Origin: Apteryx mantelli
Taxonomy: Eukaryota; Chordata; Aves; Apterygiformes; Apterygidae
Reading direction: 5' to 3'
DNA: 64,000 nucleotides
Assembly (NCBI RefSeq): GCF_036417845.1
Contig: NC_089978.1
Span: 163,305,962 to 163,369,961 of the forward strand
Below are positions 26,301-38,451 of this stretch, piece by piece. The first letter of the stretch is position 1. Each line of letters begins with the position of its first letter. The notes beneath the pieces are model-generated. The model did not search any database, was not told the origin of the DNA, and saw nothing but the letters and a program-made list of their open reading frames with translations. A program made the position numbers and the translations under genes.

Positions 26301-29300
26301 CAGAGGGCTGGCACATGGAGCAATGTCTCAGTGGACTGAGGCATTATGTATGCCAGGCATGGACAACAATTGTACTGGACAGTTTAGTGTGGGGCTTATC
26401 AGGGAGTGACAGCATAAGGGAGACAAAGAGAAGGTGGAGCTTCAATGGCCAAGGGAAGTTGCACTATTGAGACTGGAACCATTTCACATGGAGGGTATTG
26501 CATAGTTCTTGAGGGCCTTTCTTCCTACATGATGTTCCACCAGAAGTACATGTTCACTGCAAGAACAGAGCAAACCAGGAACTGTAAATCTCAGACTCAG
26601 CTTACCTCCATTAGAAGAGCCTCTCATACCAATATCTGTTCCCCCTAAATACTTGCTGATAGACCCCAGTAGCCTCTGACTGTCCCATTCAGGCTTCCAA
26701 ATCTGTGAATGCTCAGGCTTGGCCTGACCTTTGTGGTAACTTCCTCTTGCTGTGAGCAGGAACTGAATCGGACATGCAGAGCCATGCAACAGCGTGTGCT
26801 GGAGCTGATTCCCCGTGTGCTCCATGAGCAGCTCACCGAGGAGCTACTCCTCATCAATGACAACCTCAACAATGTGTTTCTGCGCCATGAAAGGTACCTA
26901 TCTCCTCCCTTCTCTGCTCTGCTCTTCCATGGGAGTTTGCTTCCCTTTGGGGGCCTCGTATCCCACCCTTTTGTTTTGCCTATGAATGTAATATTCAATG
27001 TGTATCAGTCTGTATCATCCACCTTTGAGAATAGATCCACTCCTTGGCTCTTGCTGTTTTTATCTTGTTCCTTCAAAGCCACTGTGTAAGTTGTTGATGG
27101 CAATATAGAGATGTCCCTGTGGCCCAACCCAGAAGGAGGAGAAGGGAACTGCATGGAATGAGCTGTTTTTCTAGCTCTGAGGCAGACAAGAACAGAGAGG
27201 ATTTGCCCAGGTGGGGGCAGGACCCCTTTTTTCCCTTCATTTTGCCAAACCCATCTCTTCTGCTGGGGTGAAGCCAAGAGAATTTAGTCCCTTGTGTCTG
27301 TCTGAAGGAGAGCTGGGTTTGAACCACTTCGGTTAGGAGTAGCTCTGGAGGATCACAGGTAGCTTCCTCATGCCACACCTCTGGAGACATCAGCTTTGTG
27401 GGTCCTGCTGTGGTGTCTCCTGTCTTGGTGGGAAATTGGGCCCTGAACCATGATCCCCATTTCCTAATATGTAGGAAGGGACAGGTTATGCCAAGCCTTA
27501 GTGAGGAATCTCTCAGGGCTGAGGGTGTATAAGCACTTGAAAACCTCACATTGCTGAAATGTCTTCTCTCATCTTTTTTGCAGGTTTGAGCGTCTTCGGA
27601 CTGGACAGCCTTTCAAGGTAATTCAGAGCTACTCCCCCTCTGTGCATGTTGGTTTGCATTCTGCAGGTCCTGCTATGTCCTGCTGAGTTGGAGAGAGATT
27701 TGCTCTGCCCCACTTCAAGCTGTAACCTCCCTGTGTCAGCACTGCCCTGTCTTCTGAGCCATTACCTGACCTACTGGCATCCAGCAGAGCTGGGAGGCTG
27801 ACTACTAAGGCTTATTCTGCCCTGGGACACTATTCTCAGCCAGTTCTCTGATCACTGTCCCCTTTCTTGCAAGGAGAGGCTCCCCAACCAATATCTTTTG
27901 GTGGGTATAGAAGGGCTTCCTTCCCCAGTGTTAACAACCTGGGATTGAGGAATGCAAGCTGTCTGGGCTTCAAAAAATCTTCACTGGCTTCCTTTTTTCC
28001 TCCAAAGATGCCAAATGAGGCAGAGAACAGCTTGATTGATCTGGGACACAGTGCTGCTTCTGCAGTGAGACAACCTGAAGCCACCAACAATCTCTCCTCT
28101 CAGCTGGCTGGAATGAGTATGTTGCCATACATTGTTCCCCTCACTCCTTCTTCTGTACTGGGAATCCTTTAATGCCTTTGAATTCCCTCCCAAAATTATT
28201 TAGCCACCTTCATAGAGTAATCTAGAGAAATAGGGTGTATTGTCGACTAGTAAACTCATGAAGAAACCTGTTTATGTGCCAAGGGACACAAACATATGCC
28301 TCAGCATCCACACTTCAGGTTATGTGGGACATGGACATGACTTAAGAAGGACATCAGCATTAGGCTGTGGCTAGGGACTGGGCCTTCCAGCAGGGCAGGG
28401 GTGATAGTTACTCTTCCTCTGATCCCTAGCAGCATTGGTTGCCTCTCTCTTGCTGTGCAGTGTGAGGTTAATCACTGAGGTCTGGAAGAAGAAAGCTGCT
28501 CAGCAGTGCTGCAAAGGCAGCCATGAGCATCTTGTTCTCAGGACCCAAGACTTGACAGGGTGTCTACCAACAAAGCACTCTGTCCTGAGGAGCCTTCAGG
28601 ACATAGCACCAGCCTACATGTCAGTGCCTGAAGCTTTTGTTGGCAGCAAGCACATTCAGTATAGCTTGGATGCAACTACAGAAATCTGGCAAGATAATTT
28701 TTACAGACAACCCAGTGGATGTATTTATCAAGTCATGGTCTTTCAGATGACACCTGAGTCATGAAAATTCATTCATCTGTTTCGGAGGTGCTTGCCAGAA
28801 GTACAGGTTAGCCTCTTCCACGGGTTATGGAGTAATTCCCTCTTTGTTATCTTAAATGGTCAGGAACATCTGGCCTTCAGAATCAGTGCAGTATATTGAT
28901 GCTGCTGCTGCCAGTGACTGAGCTAAAAGTGTCTGCTGAGCAGGCAAAGAAACTGATTCTGTCACTTCACCCACAATGCTGAACAAACACATATATTGTG
29001 CTACTGCCCAGGGGTGGGATAGCGGAGTGGGCCCAGGGCAGTTTAGGCTGTTCTGACACTAGCTTTCTACCTAGCACCTCCAAGCCCATGACCTTCCATT
29101 TATTATTGTGCTGCCTGCTCACCCTGCTCTTTCTGCTGCAGACCTGGGCTCGAGCAGTGTGAGTGCAGGGCTGCGCTCCCTTGACACCTCTGGCAAGCTG
29201 GAAGAAGAGTTTGACATGTTTGCCCTGACCCGTGGCAGCTCACTGGCTGAGCAGCGCAGAGAGTAAGTGTGGCAGCCCCTGCTGCCCTGCCTTCTCACAA

Positions 29301-32300
29301 AGGGTGAGGGTGAGGGGGATGCCTGGCTTCAGAAGGGAGAGCTGGGACTGTGATCCCAACCAGCAGCAGTTCCTGGGAGGCAGTAGAATGCAATAGAGGC
29401 GCATCTTTTCAGTGCACAGTGTTTGACCTCCACAGTCTCTGTTCCCAGTCGTTCTTCCTTCTGCCATCAACTCCCCTTTGCAGTGTCCTCCTGGGTGTGA
29501 GAAGGAAGTGTATTCTGTGTATGCATGTCTCTCACTGCTGTGTCAGGGGGCTGTAGTGCCACATGTGCTGGGGAGGCTCAACATTTGGAGATGAAGGTGT
29601 GGAATGGGACTAGGTAAGTTTTCTTGTCTGTCTCTGAACCCTTAAGTTGCTCTGTGCCTTCGATGGGATGATGTTGAATTTGGGAACTCCTGAATGTCCA
29701 TACAGCCTGAAGTACAGAGTATTGAACTGGAATGCAGGAAGTGTATAATCTGTTGTGGCTTGCAAGGCAGGGCATGTCTTTGTGCCTCAGCTTCCCCACC
29801 GGTAAGTGGGACTGTGGTTTCTTCCTCTGTAATGTGTTTGAGACCTCCTCATATAAAGCACAGTCTAAGAGCTTTATCTCCATAGTACCATCTAAGCTGA
29901 AGAGGTCTCTTCCATATTGCAAAGAGTGGATTCCTGAATCTTTACTCTGGGAGGAGGTGACAAGAGCCATGCTAACTGGATATTTTTGGCTTGAGAGATT
30001 ACATCTGATCTTATTCAGGATCTATTCTGTCTGTCAGAATCATCCAGTGTTCTCCATATGTTACTGAGCAGGGCTCTATGAGCCTGTAGGCACCTAGCTG
30101 CCTCCAGCACTCAAAGACCCGTGCTCCTGATCTCAGTCCATACAGTTGGACAGTGGCGAGTTAAGATCTCTTAAGGATGTCTTCTTTCATTCCCCTGCCT
30201 CAGACTGCTTCTAGTACAAGTGGCAGGGAGATTAATGGCCAACATACAGCCTGTTTTATTCCTAGCGATCTTGTCCAAGCATTGAGCTTCCCAAGCCAAC
30301 TGCCCTGATCTGTCTCCATGAGCCTGGTTGGCTTTTCTAAGAGGGAATTCTGGTCCTGTCCCACTGACTCTGTCCTCTGTGCTGTCACCAAGCTACACCT
30401 CTCCTTAGGCCATGACACTGCTGCGCTAGGAGCATGTTAGGGGTGTCAGAAAGTAGTGCTTAAACACATACACAGTTGTTCTGGGCTTAGCTAGTGCCAG
30501 CCAATTTACTGGACATGGCTGCCAGCACTCACAGCTCTGAACCGCTTCAGTCAGGGCTCTGAATTCCTGCTCAGAGAGTACATCAGGGGTGTGCAGGGGT
30601 ACTGCCTGGAGGGTGCTCCCAGTACAGAGTGGGGTGTGCTGGAGGCCCTGGGGACAGGGGCAGTCTGGGACAAAAACACTGGTGCCAGCAGTGCCGGATT
30701 TGGGGCTGACATCTGAGCTGCAGGTATGTGCTCACAACTAGAGGCTGAGGGAGATCTGGGCAGGGCTGGAATCATATCCCCTCCAACATGGCCCAGTCCT
30801 TAACAGACAGAGACTTGTGATCTTTGCAGTAATGAGACATCTTCTATTTATTCCTTACTACCCACCATCTGCCTGCACTTGCTCTCCTGCCAGGTAGCCT
30901 CTCCTCTCACTGGCCCAGGCTTTCCATTTCACACACCAGCCCCTGCTCTCAGTGTCTCCCTCCCTCTAAATAGACCCATTCCCCTGCTGTTCCCTGACAG
31001 GACGTGCTGGCAGGAGACACAGGCAGGATAGCTGGGGTTTGTTCCTGAGCCTCCATGCTTCATGAGTGTCTCAGTTAAGCAGTGCTTGAGACACCTCAAG
31101 CCTTTCCTGCCATTCTTTCTCATCAGCGGCATGATAGCAGCATTGTACTTCATCCTTGATGCCATTGTCCACAGTGGCCCCTTCACTGATGAGCACTTCT
31201 TCGAGAAGTTTGAGCGTCGGTGGCCCAAGCCCCTGGTCTCCAACAAGAATGACTCCATTTAATGGTCCCCTAGAGCTGCGAGGAGGGCCCTGGGAGCAGC
31301 TGGAGGGGAGACTTGCGGAGAGTCTCTGGGAGAGGCTTCATTCTTCCAGCATGGATGGACTGTTCATCCCAGTCTGCATGGATCAGATGGTGATGTGTGG
31401 CCTTGGCATGTGTGGTAGCATCCTAGAGGGGGTGCAGAAATGGGATGAGGGAGATTATGGGTGGGACATGTCAGTGTGTGGAAGGAGGTCACTGTAATGG
31501 TGCATCTGGAGATCTTGAGGCAACATGGGACTATTTTGTTCACCCAGTCTCACTTTCTATGTATGTGCCATACATATCTCTGCTGCCATCAGTTTTTGAG
31601 TGGTATTGGTTAAAGATATCTTTTTGAGCTGTGATTGTGCCTGTGAAAGAAGCTGAGTATATGGGGGCTTGTTGCTAGAGTCCTTTCTATAGTAGCTGCA
31701 ATCTTCTGATCAGTTTGTGTTATGTATCTCTCTTCTATAGTCAACCCCAGATAACATGTGTGTCACTGATGCATCTAGCTCTTTAAGTCTGTAACTTAAT
31801 CTGTTGGATGGTTGTTTTCATACGATCCCTTATCATCTTCCTGTAATGTGCCAGGGCTTCACTGTGGTGTCTCAAAGATTTTGCAGTGGGTAGATTAGTC
31901 CGTTCTGTTGTTGCCTACATCTTTAGCAGAGGTTCTGCCCACCTTTCTAGATGCAGATAAAAGAGATGAATGGTTGTGCAGTCAGCAGCCCTGAATATAC
32001 GTCTAGCAGTTCCTGCTTTACATTCTCAGGCTGCTCACCAGCCCATGCATTAAATAACTTCGTGCTTTCAGGATGAAGTACGAAGATCCCCAAGCCTCCA
32101 AAGGACTTGCTGGTGCCCTGGATGCCCGGCAGCAGAACACGGGAGTGGTAAGTGGCTGCAGAGCCTTTAGTGCACACCAGGAGTGAGTGTCCCTCTTGCT
32201 TCCCAACACAATAAATGTGCAGTCTGTTACAGCAAAGATCAAATGTTTAACATGACTGATGATAACTCTCCCAATAACTAACCTGCTTTAAATACCTGGA

Positions 32301-35300
32301 CTCTATACCCCATTCTTTAAACTCTGGAGGTGGGGAGAGCAAACTCCCCACCTTGCCAGAGGTATGAGAAGTCTGAAATTGACTCATTCAGTAACAGGAT
32401 GGCCTCCTTATATCTGCAGGGAAATTTCTACCTGGAAATATACGTTTTATTCTATTTAGCAGGTTTCCAAGTCCAGTCATCTCCTCTCTGCAATCAGAGA
32501 GGTGGACCATCAGTAATAAGGCATTCTGCCCCCCCCAGCACTGAACCCACTGCCTCCCCTGTACCTCACCCTCTGTGATAACAGCTTTCAGCACAGACTT
32601 TCTCTCAACCAGGGGGAGCCTGGTGATGGAGCCCAGCTAACTAACTGGATGATGCGACAAGGAATGGTGAGATCATGGCAGTGTCAGCAGGGAGGAAGGA
32701 AGCTGGGGCTGCTGGACTAGAGGTGGCACTGGTACAGCACATGAGGATGCAGAGCAGACATCAGGAGAGGCTGTAAAATGAAATGGAGCAACCCTTGCCT
32801 GGGCCAGTAGTGGAGACCAGGGAAGGAAACAGGCAGAGTGTCAGTCCTTCCTCAACTAAACCTGTCTGTAGGGAACAACCCTAGGAGCTCTGAGGCCAAA
32901 AGAGCATGTGCCATTCTTTGAGCTAATGGATGGCTCATTTCATGTTGGATATCTGGGGCAGAAGCATTAACCAGTGGTATCTTGGGGAAGGCTGCTGCCA
33001 TTCATGTTACCTGCTGAGGAACCTCTCCCGCTCAGGTTGAACTTCCTCATTTGGAGGAAAACACAATTTCCCCTTTTACCCTGTTCAGGGCTTCCTCCTG
33101 CTGGACATTGATAAAGTGTTTGAGCCTTCAAGCTGTTGAATTTGGTCTTTGGCAGCAGAAGTCCTGCATTTGTATCCCTTCAGACACATTGAGTCTTTGA
33201 CACGCTCCCAGGTCTAATGCTTGTTAGCCTGCCTTCCTAAAATGGGCACTGCCCAGGCTGATGTCTGCTCTGGAAGTTTCCCCATGTGCTGTCCAGTTGG
33301 CTTGGATACACTTCTACCCCAAAGAGTCCCTCTCTGGGTAGATAAAGCCACTTCACTTTGAAACTTCCTTAATCTTACACATCCTCTTCCCTCCCCATCC
33401 ATCCGCCAGCCATGGTAACTATCTTGCTGTGGTAATGTCTGCCAGTCATGGTAACTAACTTACTGCATGGTTTTGGGAAAATCTGCCTTTTCTTGGTAAG
33501 AAAAGGTTACTCTTGTGCTTGGTCTTGCTGTTTTCCTCACAGTAAAGAAACTATACATTTTTCAGAAGCTGAGAAATAAGTTCCTACAAATGCCCTTTCC
33601 TGCTTCTGCTTGTGGAGCCTCTAGCAAGGGCTGCCCCTTGCTCAGCTTTGTCCAGAAGCTCCTGACTGGATAAAAAGATCTGGAGTTTGAATTGGTCTTG
33701 GTTGCCTTCAAGGTTATCTCTGTCTATAAGAAAGTGTCTCTTAACTGCATAAATTGGCCAGGGACCTAAACTCTTCTGAACTAGCCTCTTCCCTACTGGT
33801 AGTCAAATTTACCTTAATCGTTGAGAACTTTCTCTCTGAAATACGTGTTTCTATAGTTTGTTGTGATGTCAAATACTGCTGTGCTCTGTGATCTTACCAG
33901 GGAGGTAAGGCAGGTGCCTTTTCCCCCTCAATGTGGTATCAAACCTAGGACATCAAGTTTTTGCAGCAGCACAGACTTTGACATCAGACCATCACTGGGC
34001 CTATCATTGCTCTGTGGAAGACGGGCAGCGTGAAGAAAAGTACGTCTCTTGTTCTCTGGCTGCCTAACAATGAGCAGCCAACTTTCACCTAGTGGTTCCT
34101 TTCCAAAATGTAAAGCCTGATGAAGTGCTAATGCCCCAAAGTCTGTCCTAAGACCTCAGATGCTTTTGATGGCACGTATCCTGAAAATCATCCATGTCCA
34201 GGTGTGGATGGAATGGAGGAAGCAGGTGAACGGTGGCATTGGTAGCAGGGAGAGAGCTGCAGTGGCACCGGCTGGATTTGGAAGGGCCTGAGCTGACTGA
34301 ATGGTGGTACATGAGGGTTAGCTTTTGGGTTGGGCTTTCCTTTTGCAGGAGTGGGTTTCAAGAACATCCTCTCTTTCCTTGGCCTCATCTCCTTCTCATT
34401 TTTCTGTCCCAGGTGCCAGTCCCCCAAGCCAATTTCATGGAAGACATAGAGAAGTGGCTCTCCACTGATGTGGTAAGTGAGGGGCAGGACCAAGGTGGTT
34501 CCTGCACGGCTGCATCTGGTGCAGAGCATCTGTCTGCAAGTCCCAACTGGTTGTAGGGAGGCTCTGATAGGTATCAGGCAAGAACCATGAGGACTCAAGC
34601 ACTACTCACATTCCCTTAACCTTAACACAGAGCCTCTTTGCCACTGGTCTCTCCCAGCCCCCCAGACTATGTCTCCATTTCCCTCTTAGTGGCATCTGAC
34701 CTTGCTGAAAACCTTCATGACCTTTGCTTTCCTGGAGCTAGCACTCCTGTCAGAGTTTCCTGACTCTTGCTGAGGGGTTGGGGTTTAGGCAGTGTACAAT
34801 AGCCCTAGCACAGCTAAACATGTGGCACAGCCTGCTTTGAGGGAACATGAAAGGAGAAGCCAAGGACACCAGGGTCTGAGGTATCCTATTAGTATGATTA
34901 GCCTTTTAGGAGGCATAGCTAATGAACCAGGGCTCAGGGCCACTCTAACATGCCTGTACAGCACCATCCTGTCTCCCTCCGTGCAAGCAGAGAACCACAT
35001 CTGTGGAGGTGTCTTTGTCTACCTTGCCCCTTACCATGCCATTTCTTTCCCAGGGAGAGTCAGAGGATGCGAAAGGTGTCACCAGTGAAGGTAAGAGTCC
35101 CAGCCAACCCCCTTCTTCAGCTGTTCCTGGCAGCACCTTGGCACTTCCACAAACCTCCCTCCTGCTAATGTTCTCTCTGCCCTTGCCCCAGAGTTTGACA
35201 AGTTCCTGGAAGAGCGAGCAAAAGTTGCAGACCGGCTACCCACTTTGTCCAGCTCCTCAGCAGGGACGTCTGTCTCCTCTCCTGCTGCCAGCCATCACCG

Positions 35301-35340
35301 GAAGCAGGCAAAGGAAGATGATGCTATGTTTGCCTTGTGA
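14365..35340 (+). CDS. TOM1: TOM1, target of Myb1 endosomal trafficking adaptor, complete
   Basis: TOM1 sorts ubiquitinated cargo on early endosomes and in autophagosome maturation, with Tollip, clathrin, endofin and myosin VI (family knowledge). Fifteen coding exons: 14365-14416, 22231-22315, 24031-24109, 24255-24404, 24518-24652, 24977-25123, 26153-26269, 26760-26893, 27584-27617, 28008-28116, 29142-29262, 32072-32147, 34413-34472, 35054-35090, 35192-35340. All borders are AG/GT, all phases match, and the sum is 1485 bases: 494 residues plus stop, against 492 in human. The start is fixed by the conserved [17 protein letters not shown]. The protein has a VHS domain (about 20-152), a GAT domain (about 217-305), a clathrin-box-like LIDLG at about 320-324, a myosin VI-binding segment around [12 protein letters not shown] (about 422-433) and the terminal DDAMFAL. 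No lesion is seen. Identification is secure. Confidence 0.97.
14634..14878. promoter_or_regulatory. Cluster of four CCAAT boxes inside TOM1 intron 1
   Basis: CCAAT at 14634 and 14675 (+) and ATTGG at 14785 and 14874 (inverted), with a CACGTG E-box at about 14859 and an AT-rich TTATTTAAAG at about 14722. Such NF-Y-type clusters usually mark promoters. Lying downstream of the ATG exon, they may serve an alternative or upstream-directed start site. Confidence 0.45.
14906..22230 (+). other. TOM1 intron 1
   Basis: About 7.8 kb in total from 14417; this part follows the CpG island. It holds a MIR-like fragment (see 16912-17040) and a T-run near 19960-19978. Several open frames of 60-175 codons, including 14845-15369 on the minus strand, have no support. 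No other gene is recognised. Confidence 0.6.
16912..17040 (+). mobile_element. MIR/CORE-SINE-like or CR1-L3-tail-like fragment
   Basis: The order 'ttttgctgacatggaaactg', 'tgctcagataaactcagtga', 'ttgtctcagaatgagttgg', then 'ttcttactcccaatcctgg' follows the conserved pattern of ancient amniote SINE/L3 tails (gaaactgaggctcagag, aagtgacttgcc, ctcccaatcc). Strongly decayed. Confidence 0.45.
22231..24652 (+). CDS. TOM1: TOM1 VHS-domain exons
   Basis: Exons 22231-22315, 24031-24109, 24255-24404 and 24518-24652 encode residues 18-167. Hallmarks read here: [15 protein letters not shown], the basic [14 protein letters not shown] turn, [36 protein letters not shown] and [19 protein letters not shown] is an eight-helix right-handed superhelix that binds ubiquitin and acidic sorting signals. 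All helices appear represented, with no gap compared with the mammalian protein. Confidence 0.95.
26153..27617 (+). CDS. TOM1: TOM1 GAT-domain exons
   Basis: Exons 26153-26269, 26760-26893 and 27584-27617 encode residues 217-311: [38 protein letters not shown] and [20 protein letters not shown]. This three-helix bundle binds Tollip and ubiquitin. The short stretch ending helix 2 ([10 protein letters not shown]) differs from mammals (IPQIANEQLT) but is colinear. Confidence 0.94.
29700..29880 (+). mobile_element. MIR-like ancient SINE fragment in a TOM1 intron
   Basis: 'tttgtgcctcagcttcccca' followed by 'ccggtaagtgggactgtgg' and, further on, 'catataaagca' matches the MIR core-to-tail order (cctcagtttccccatctgtaaa..., ...atataaagtgc). 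Decayed but in the correct order. Confidence 0.5.
31062..31262 (+). CDS. Possible nested single-pass membrane microprotein in a TOM1 intron
   Basis: A 66-codon open frame on the TOM1 sense strand, inside the intron between 29262 and 32072. The N-terminus is short and basic (VKQCLRHLK), residues 14-36 form a continuous hydrophobic helix ([10 protein letters not shown]... to AIV), and the C-terminus is charged and protein-like ([18 protein letters not shown]). An in-frame TAG lies 11 codons upstream of the ATG. The ATG context is weak (T at -3), an out-of-frame ATG lies just upstream, and no AATAAA follows nearby. The topology recalls small mitochondrial or ER membrane proteins. I do not recognise the family. 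It could be a retrocopy, a last exon of a nested gene, or chance. Confidence 0.4.
   Translation: MSVSVKQCLRHLKPFLPFFLISGMIAALYFILDAIVHSGPFTDEHFFEKFERRWPKPLVSNKNDSI
32613..32666 (+). CDS. TOM1: Possible TOM1 cassette exon (18 codons)
   Basis: Between TOM1 exons 32072-32147 and 34413-34472 lies a 54-base open segment flanked by CTCAACCAG and GTGAGA. It is in phase 0 at both ends, so it can be included without disturbing the frame, adding [18 protein letters not shown] directly before the myosin VI-binding segment and giving a 512-residue isoform. The peptide is not one I can confirm from a known isoform. The fit of length, frame and splice sites could still be chance. Confidence 0.4.
34413..35340 (+). 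CDS. TOM1: TOM1 C-terminal exons (myosin VI-binding tail)
   Basis: Exons 34413-34472, 35054-35090 and 35192-35340 encode residues 414-494. They include [12 protein letters not shown], the core of the segment known to bind the myosin VI cargo domain, then [17 protein letters not shown], a Ser-rich linker and DDAMFAL at the C-terminus. The stop is TGA at 35338-35340. Confidence 0.94.
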
Positions 35341-36600
35341 ACACTACAGACTGGTGTGCTGTGGAGTAAGAGGCTGTGTGTGTTGTTTTGCTCGCCTCTG
35401 ACCAGGGGCCAGCAGCGGAAGGACTCTGTCCCCTTCCTCCACTCTATTCCTGTTTTTCTTGAGTTGTTTTTATTTTTAAGTTGCTTGCAGATTCCAGAAA
35501 ATCATTGTTGTGTTTAGGGATGTCACACAATAGACTTGTGAAGGGGGTTTTCAAAGCTGCTAGAGAACATGGAAGTTCAGTGGACTTTTTTTTGGTACAA
35601 TGTGGGCAAAGCAGAAGAAGCTCCCCATCTCTCTCTCCACTGAGGTGACCACAAATCTTGCCCAAGAAACAGGAGAGACTGCTGAAATCTCTCCTGCCTG
35701 TCTCTTTCCTATCCCCCTCCCTAGAATAGGTCTCCAGCCCGCTGCCTATCACTCTTAGATTGGAAAGCCTGGAGATCCACAGCATTAAAGCTAGCAAAGG
35801 AAGAACACTAATAGTAGTCTGTCCCTGTTACTCTAGTCTCTCTTGCACAAGTACTTGTGGTATGCAACACCTTCCCACTCACAACCCCTTCTCTTCCTCT
35901 TCCTGTCCTCCCCTTCCCCATCAGTTTATCCAGAATTCTACCCACAATCCATACGTTTCCGTTGCATGACAGCCAGTTACCTAATCCTGTGGCTGCACAC
36001 AGGGCTTGAGCTGTGCATGGTTCCCAATCCATGGGCTAAAGAGGCTGTCTGTTATAGAGTAGGATGTGCCTTCAGCAAACTCTTCACAGTTAATTTAATT
36101 CTTGTGTTATTATACTTTCCTCCCCTCTTTTCTGCATGTGATTCACTTCTGTCTCTCATTTCCACTGATGCCTTCCACCACATCATGCTGTGGTGTCAGG
36201 GAGTCTCTCTGAGCCTTTGATCGAGCCAATGCTAGAGATTCCCTCAGGGTAGCTGTGTATGCCGGGGCAGCCATGTCCCCTGAAGGAAGAGGCCCTTATG
36301 GTAGGCACTGTTATACCGGTGAGAACATTCTGTTTCTGGGGTAGTTTGTTCAGCTGGTGAGCACAGAGGTGGATTAAGACATTAGTCATCTCATGCCAGC
36401 AGTCCTGCTGCAGCCAGGAGCTCCTTTGCACATGGAGAGAAAAACCCTTCTAAGCAAACTGCACATGCTACCTAATTTCAAACGGCAGCAAGGGAGGAGG
36501 GTGCCAAGCCTGGGGCTCCTGCTTATGGTATTTCTTGCTGAATGTGGAAGAGTTGCTTTTTTATTGCATATTAAAGGAGCAAACTCTTGAACCTCCCTTG
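35341..36600 (+). other. TOM1: TOM1 3' UTR and near flank
   Basis: Sequence after the TOM1 TGA. No AATAAA was found nearby; the variant signal ATTAAA occurs at 35784-35789 and 36570-36575, so the transcript probably ends near 35.8 or 36.6 kb. A T8 run lies at about 35587. Confidence 0.45.
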
Positions 36601-38249
36601 CTGATGTGCATGTGCTATATGTGCCAGCGTGGGGAGGGGAGGACCTTGTGGGGGAGAAGAGGGGTGCAACCATGTAGCCACATTTCCTCTCCACAGGAAG
36701 GCAAGGGCACTGTGGTGCTGAGAGAGGCAAACCATGGGGGCTGACCGTGCTATGAGCCAAAGCAGGCACTAGCTGCTGCTTTTTAGCACAGTCTCCTGGG
36801 GAAGTGTCTCCAGCCCATCTTGAAATAAGAAGAGAGAGAGAGCTACCTTTTCTCCTTTCCCTCTCTGCCTTGGGACCAGATCCAAATACTCCTCTCTCAG
36901 TCCATAAATCACTTGAAGACCTGCAAGAAATACAGTTACTACAAAACGGCTCTCTGGTGCCCAGGGGGTGTCCTCAGGTGTCCACATGCCATGCCCTGGT
37001 GTCCAGTGAGTGGGGAAGAATTCTTAAAAGAACGTTGAACAAATTGAAAGCATCATCTGAGCCCCAAACTTGTAGGAAGGAGTTAAATTAGCTTCAGGTG
37101 TCCAAACCTCAGGGACTCCCTCTTCCCACACAAGCATGGCATTCTCAGCTACACCAAGCTCAAGCAGAGGCTTCAGGGTAAAAGCTGTGAGCAAAGCTGG
37201 TCTGCAGCTGATGGTACCACGGCTGGAAAAAGCAGTGTGCTCAGGTTTCTTCCTCTCCTCCGTTAGCAGTTGGGGATGGGCAGAGGCTTTGTGGCTTTTC
37301 CAGCTTTCCAGGATGGACAACATGTTCTAGATAGGTTGTCCCTTGGAAAAATGAATCATCATTTCCAATTCCAGTGACCACAGCACTCTCTGTAGGGCTC
37401 TGGGAGGAACCAAGGGAGCCTCCCCGCCACCACTTCCCTTCTGAGCCAGTTCACCTCTTGGACATTTCCTATAACCCTCTTTGAGCAGCCATTCTCCAGC
37501 TGGAGATGTAATCTGGAGATGGTGGGGGAAGAAAAGTCCTAGCCTAATGAGCATTTCATTAGGCCTTAGTCCTTCCCTTCCCCTGTTTGTTCTCTCAGCC
37601 CCAGGAGATTAGGGACAAAATACTCCAGAAAAAGAGGAATATGGGAGGCTGAACATCCAAAGTGTGAGAACTGCTGTGTTGGAGCCCAGCTGGACACAGC
37701 CAAGAAGAGAGCTGCCAGTCATGGTCTGTCTTGCACGGTATCCCAAGATCTTTCCTGATCCATGAGTGGCTCCATGTCAAACACTGCTGGAGATTCCCCA
37801 AAGCAAAAAAGGTTGTAACTTTGTCTCTGAACATCAAGATATTTCCCCTCTCACAGCCAGTTCTGCAGCTGGACTTTACAATACCACAACACTATATGCT
37901 CCTCACCTAAGAAGGGCTTAAGTGTGCAAAGCACTTTCTCACTGAAGATCACAGCCTAAGAGCTGCGTGTTTCATCCTTACTGATTATCACAGGTTTCAT
38001 GCAGCAAACATAGGTAAATATTTTAAGTGGTTGGGCTGCAAACTTCTATTGCAAGTCTATTTTCCACATTCACAGCTTGCTGAAATATCTTTTTTTTTTG
38101 CTCCAAAGCATCGTTGGCCAAGGGGATGCTGGAAGTAAAACCTGAGGGAAGATGCTAGCTACATTTGTCCAATTTGCTCTGATTCTGGCTTCTGCTGTCA
38201 CCCTTGCAACAACCCCAACACCTAACTCGGCCACAGTGGATGGTATTCA
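36601..38249. other. Intergenic, nothing recognised
   Basis: Moderately GC-rich sequence between the end of TOM1 and the CR1 copy. No exon, repeat body or RNA gene recognised. A heme oxygenase 1 gene would be expected downstream of TOM1 from human gene order, but I see none here. Confidence 0.5.
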
Positions 38250-38451
38250 CCGATAGCAGCAGCCATCTGAGGGAGCATTACACTGGGCTGACAAGAGAAG
38301 GCCCCGGGTTGACGCAAACAAAAGTAAACACGTGATCAACAAAACAGAGCTTAAGTGGGAGCACTGCAAGCATTTGCACATAAGCAAGGAAGTGGCTACA
38401 AGATAGCATTATGCGGAAACCTTTCACCCCCTTTCTAGGAAATCAGCATGC

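Noticed and set aside
28435..28764. 109-codon frame in a TOM1 intron
   Set aside because: No domain, no splice borders in frame, no hydrophobic or conserved pattern.
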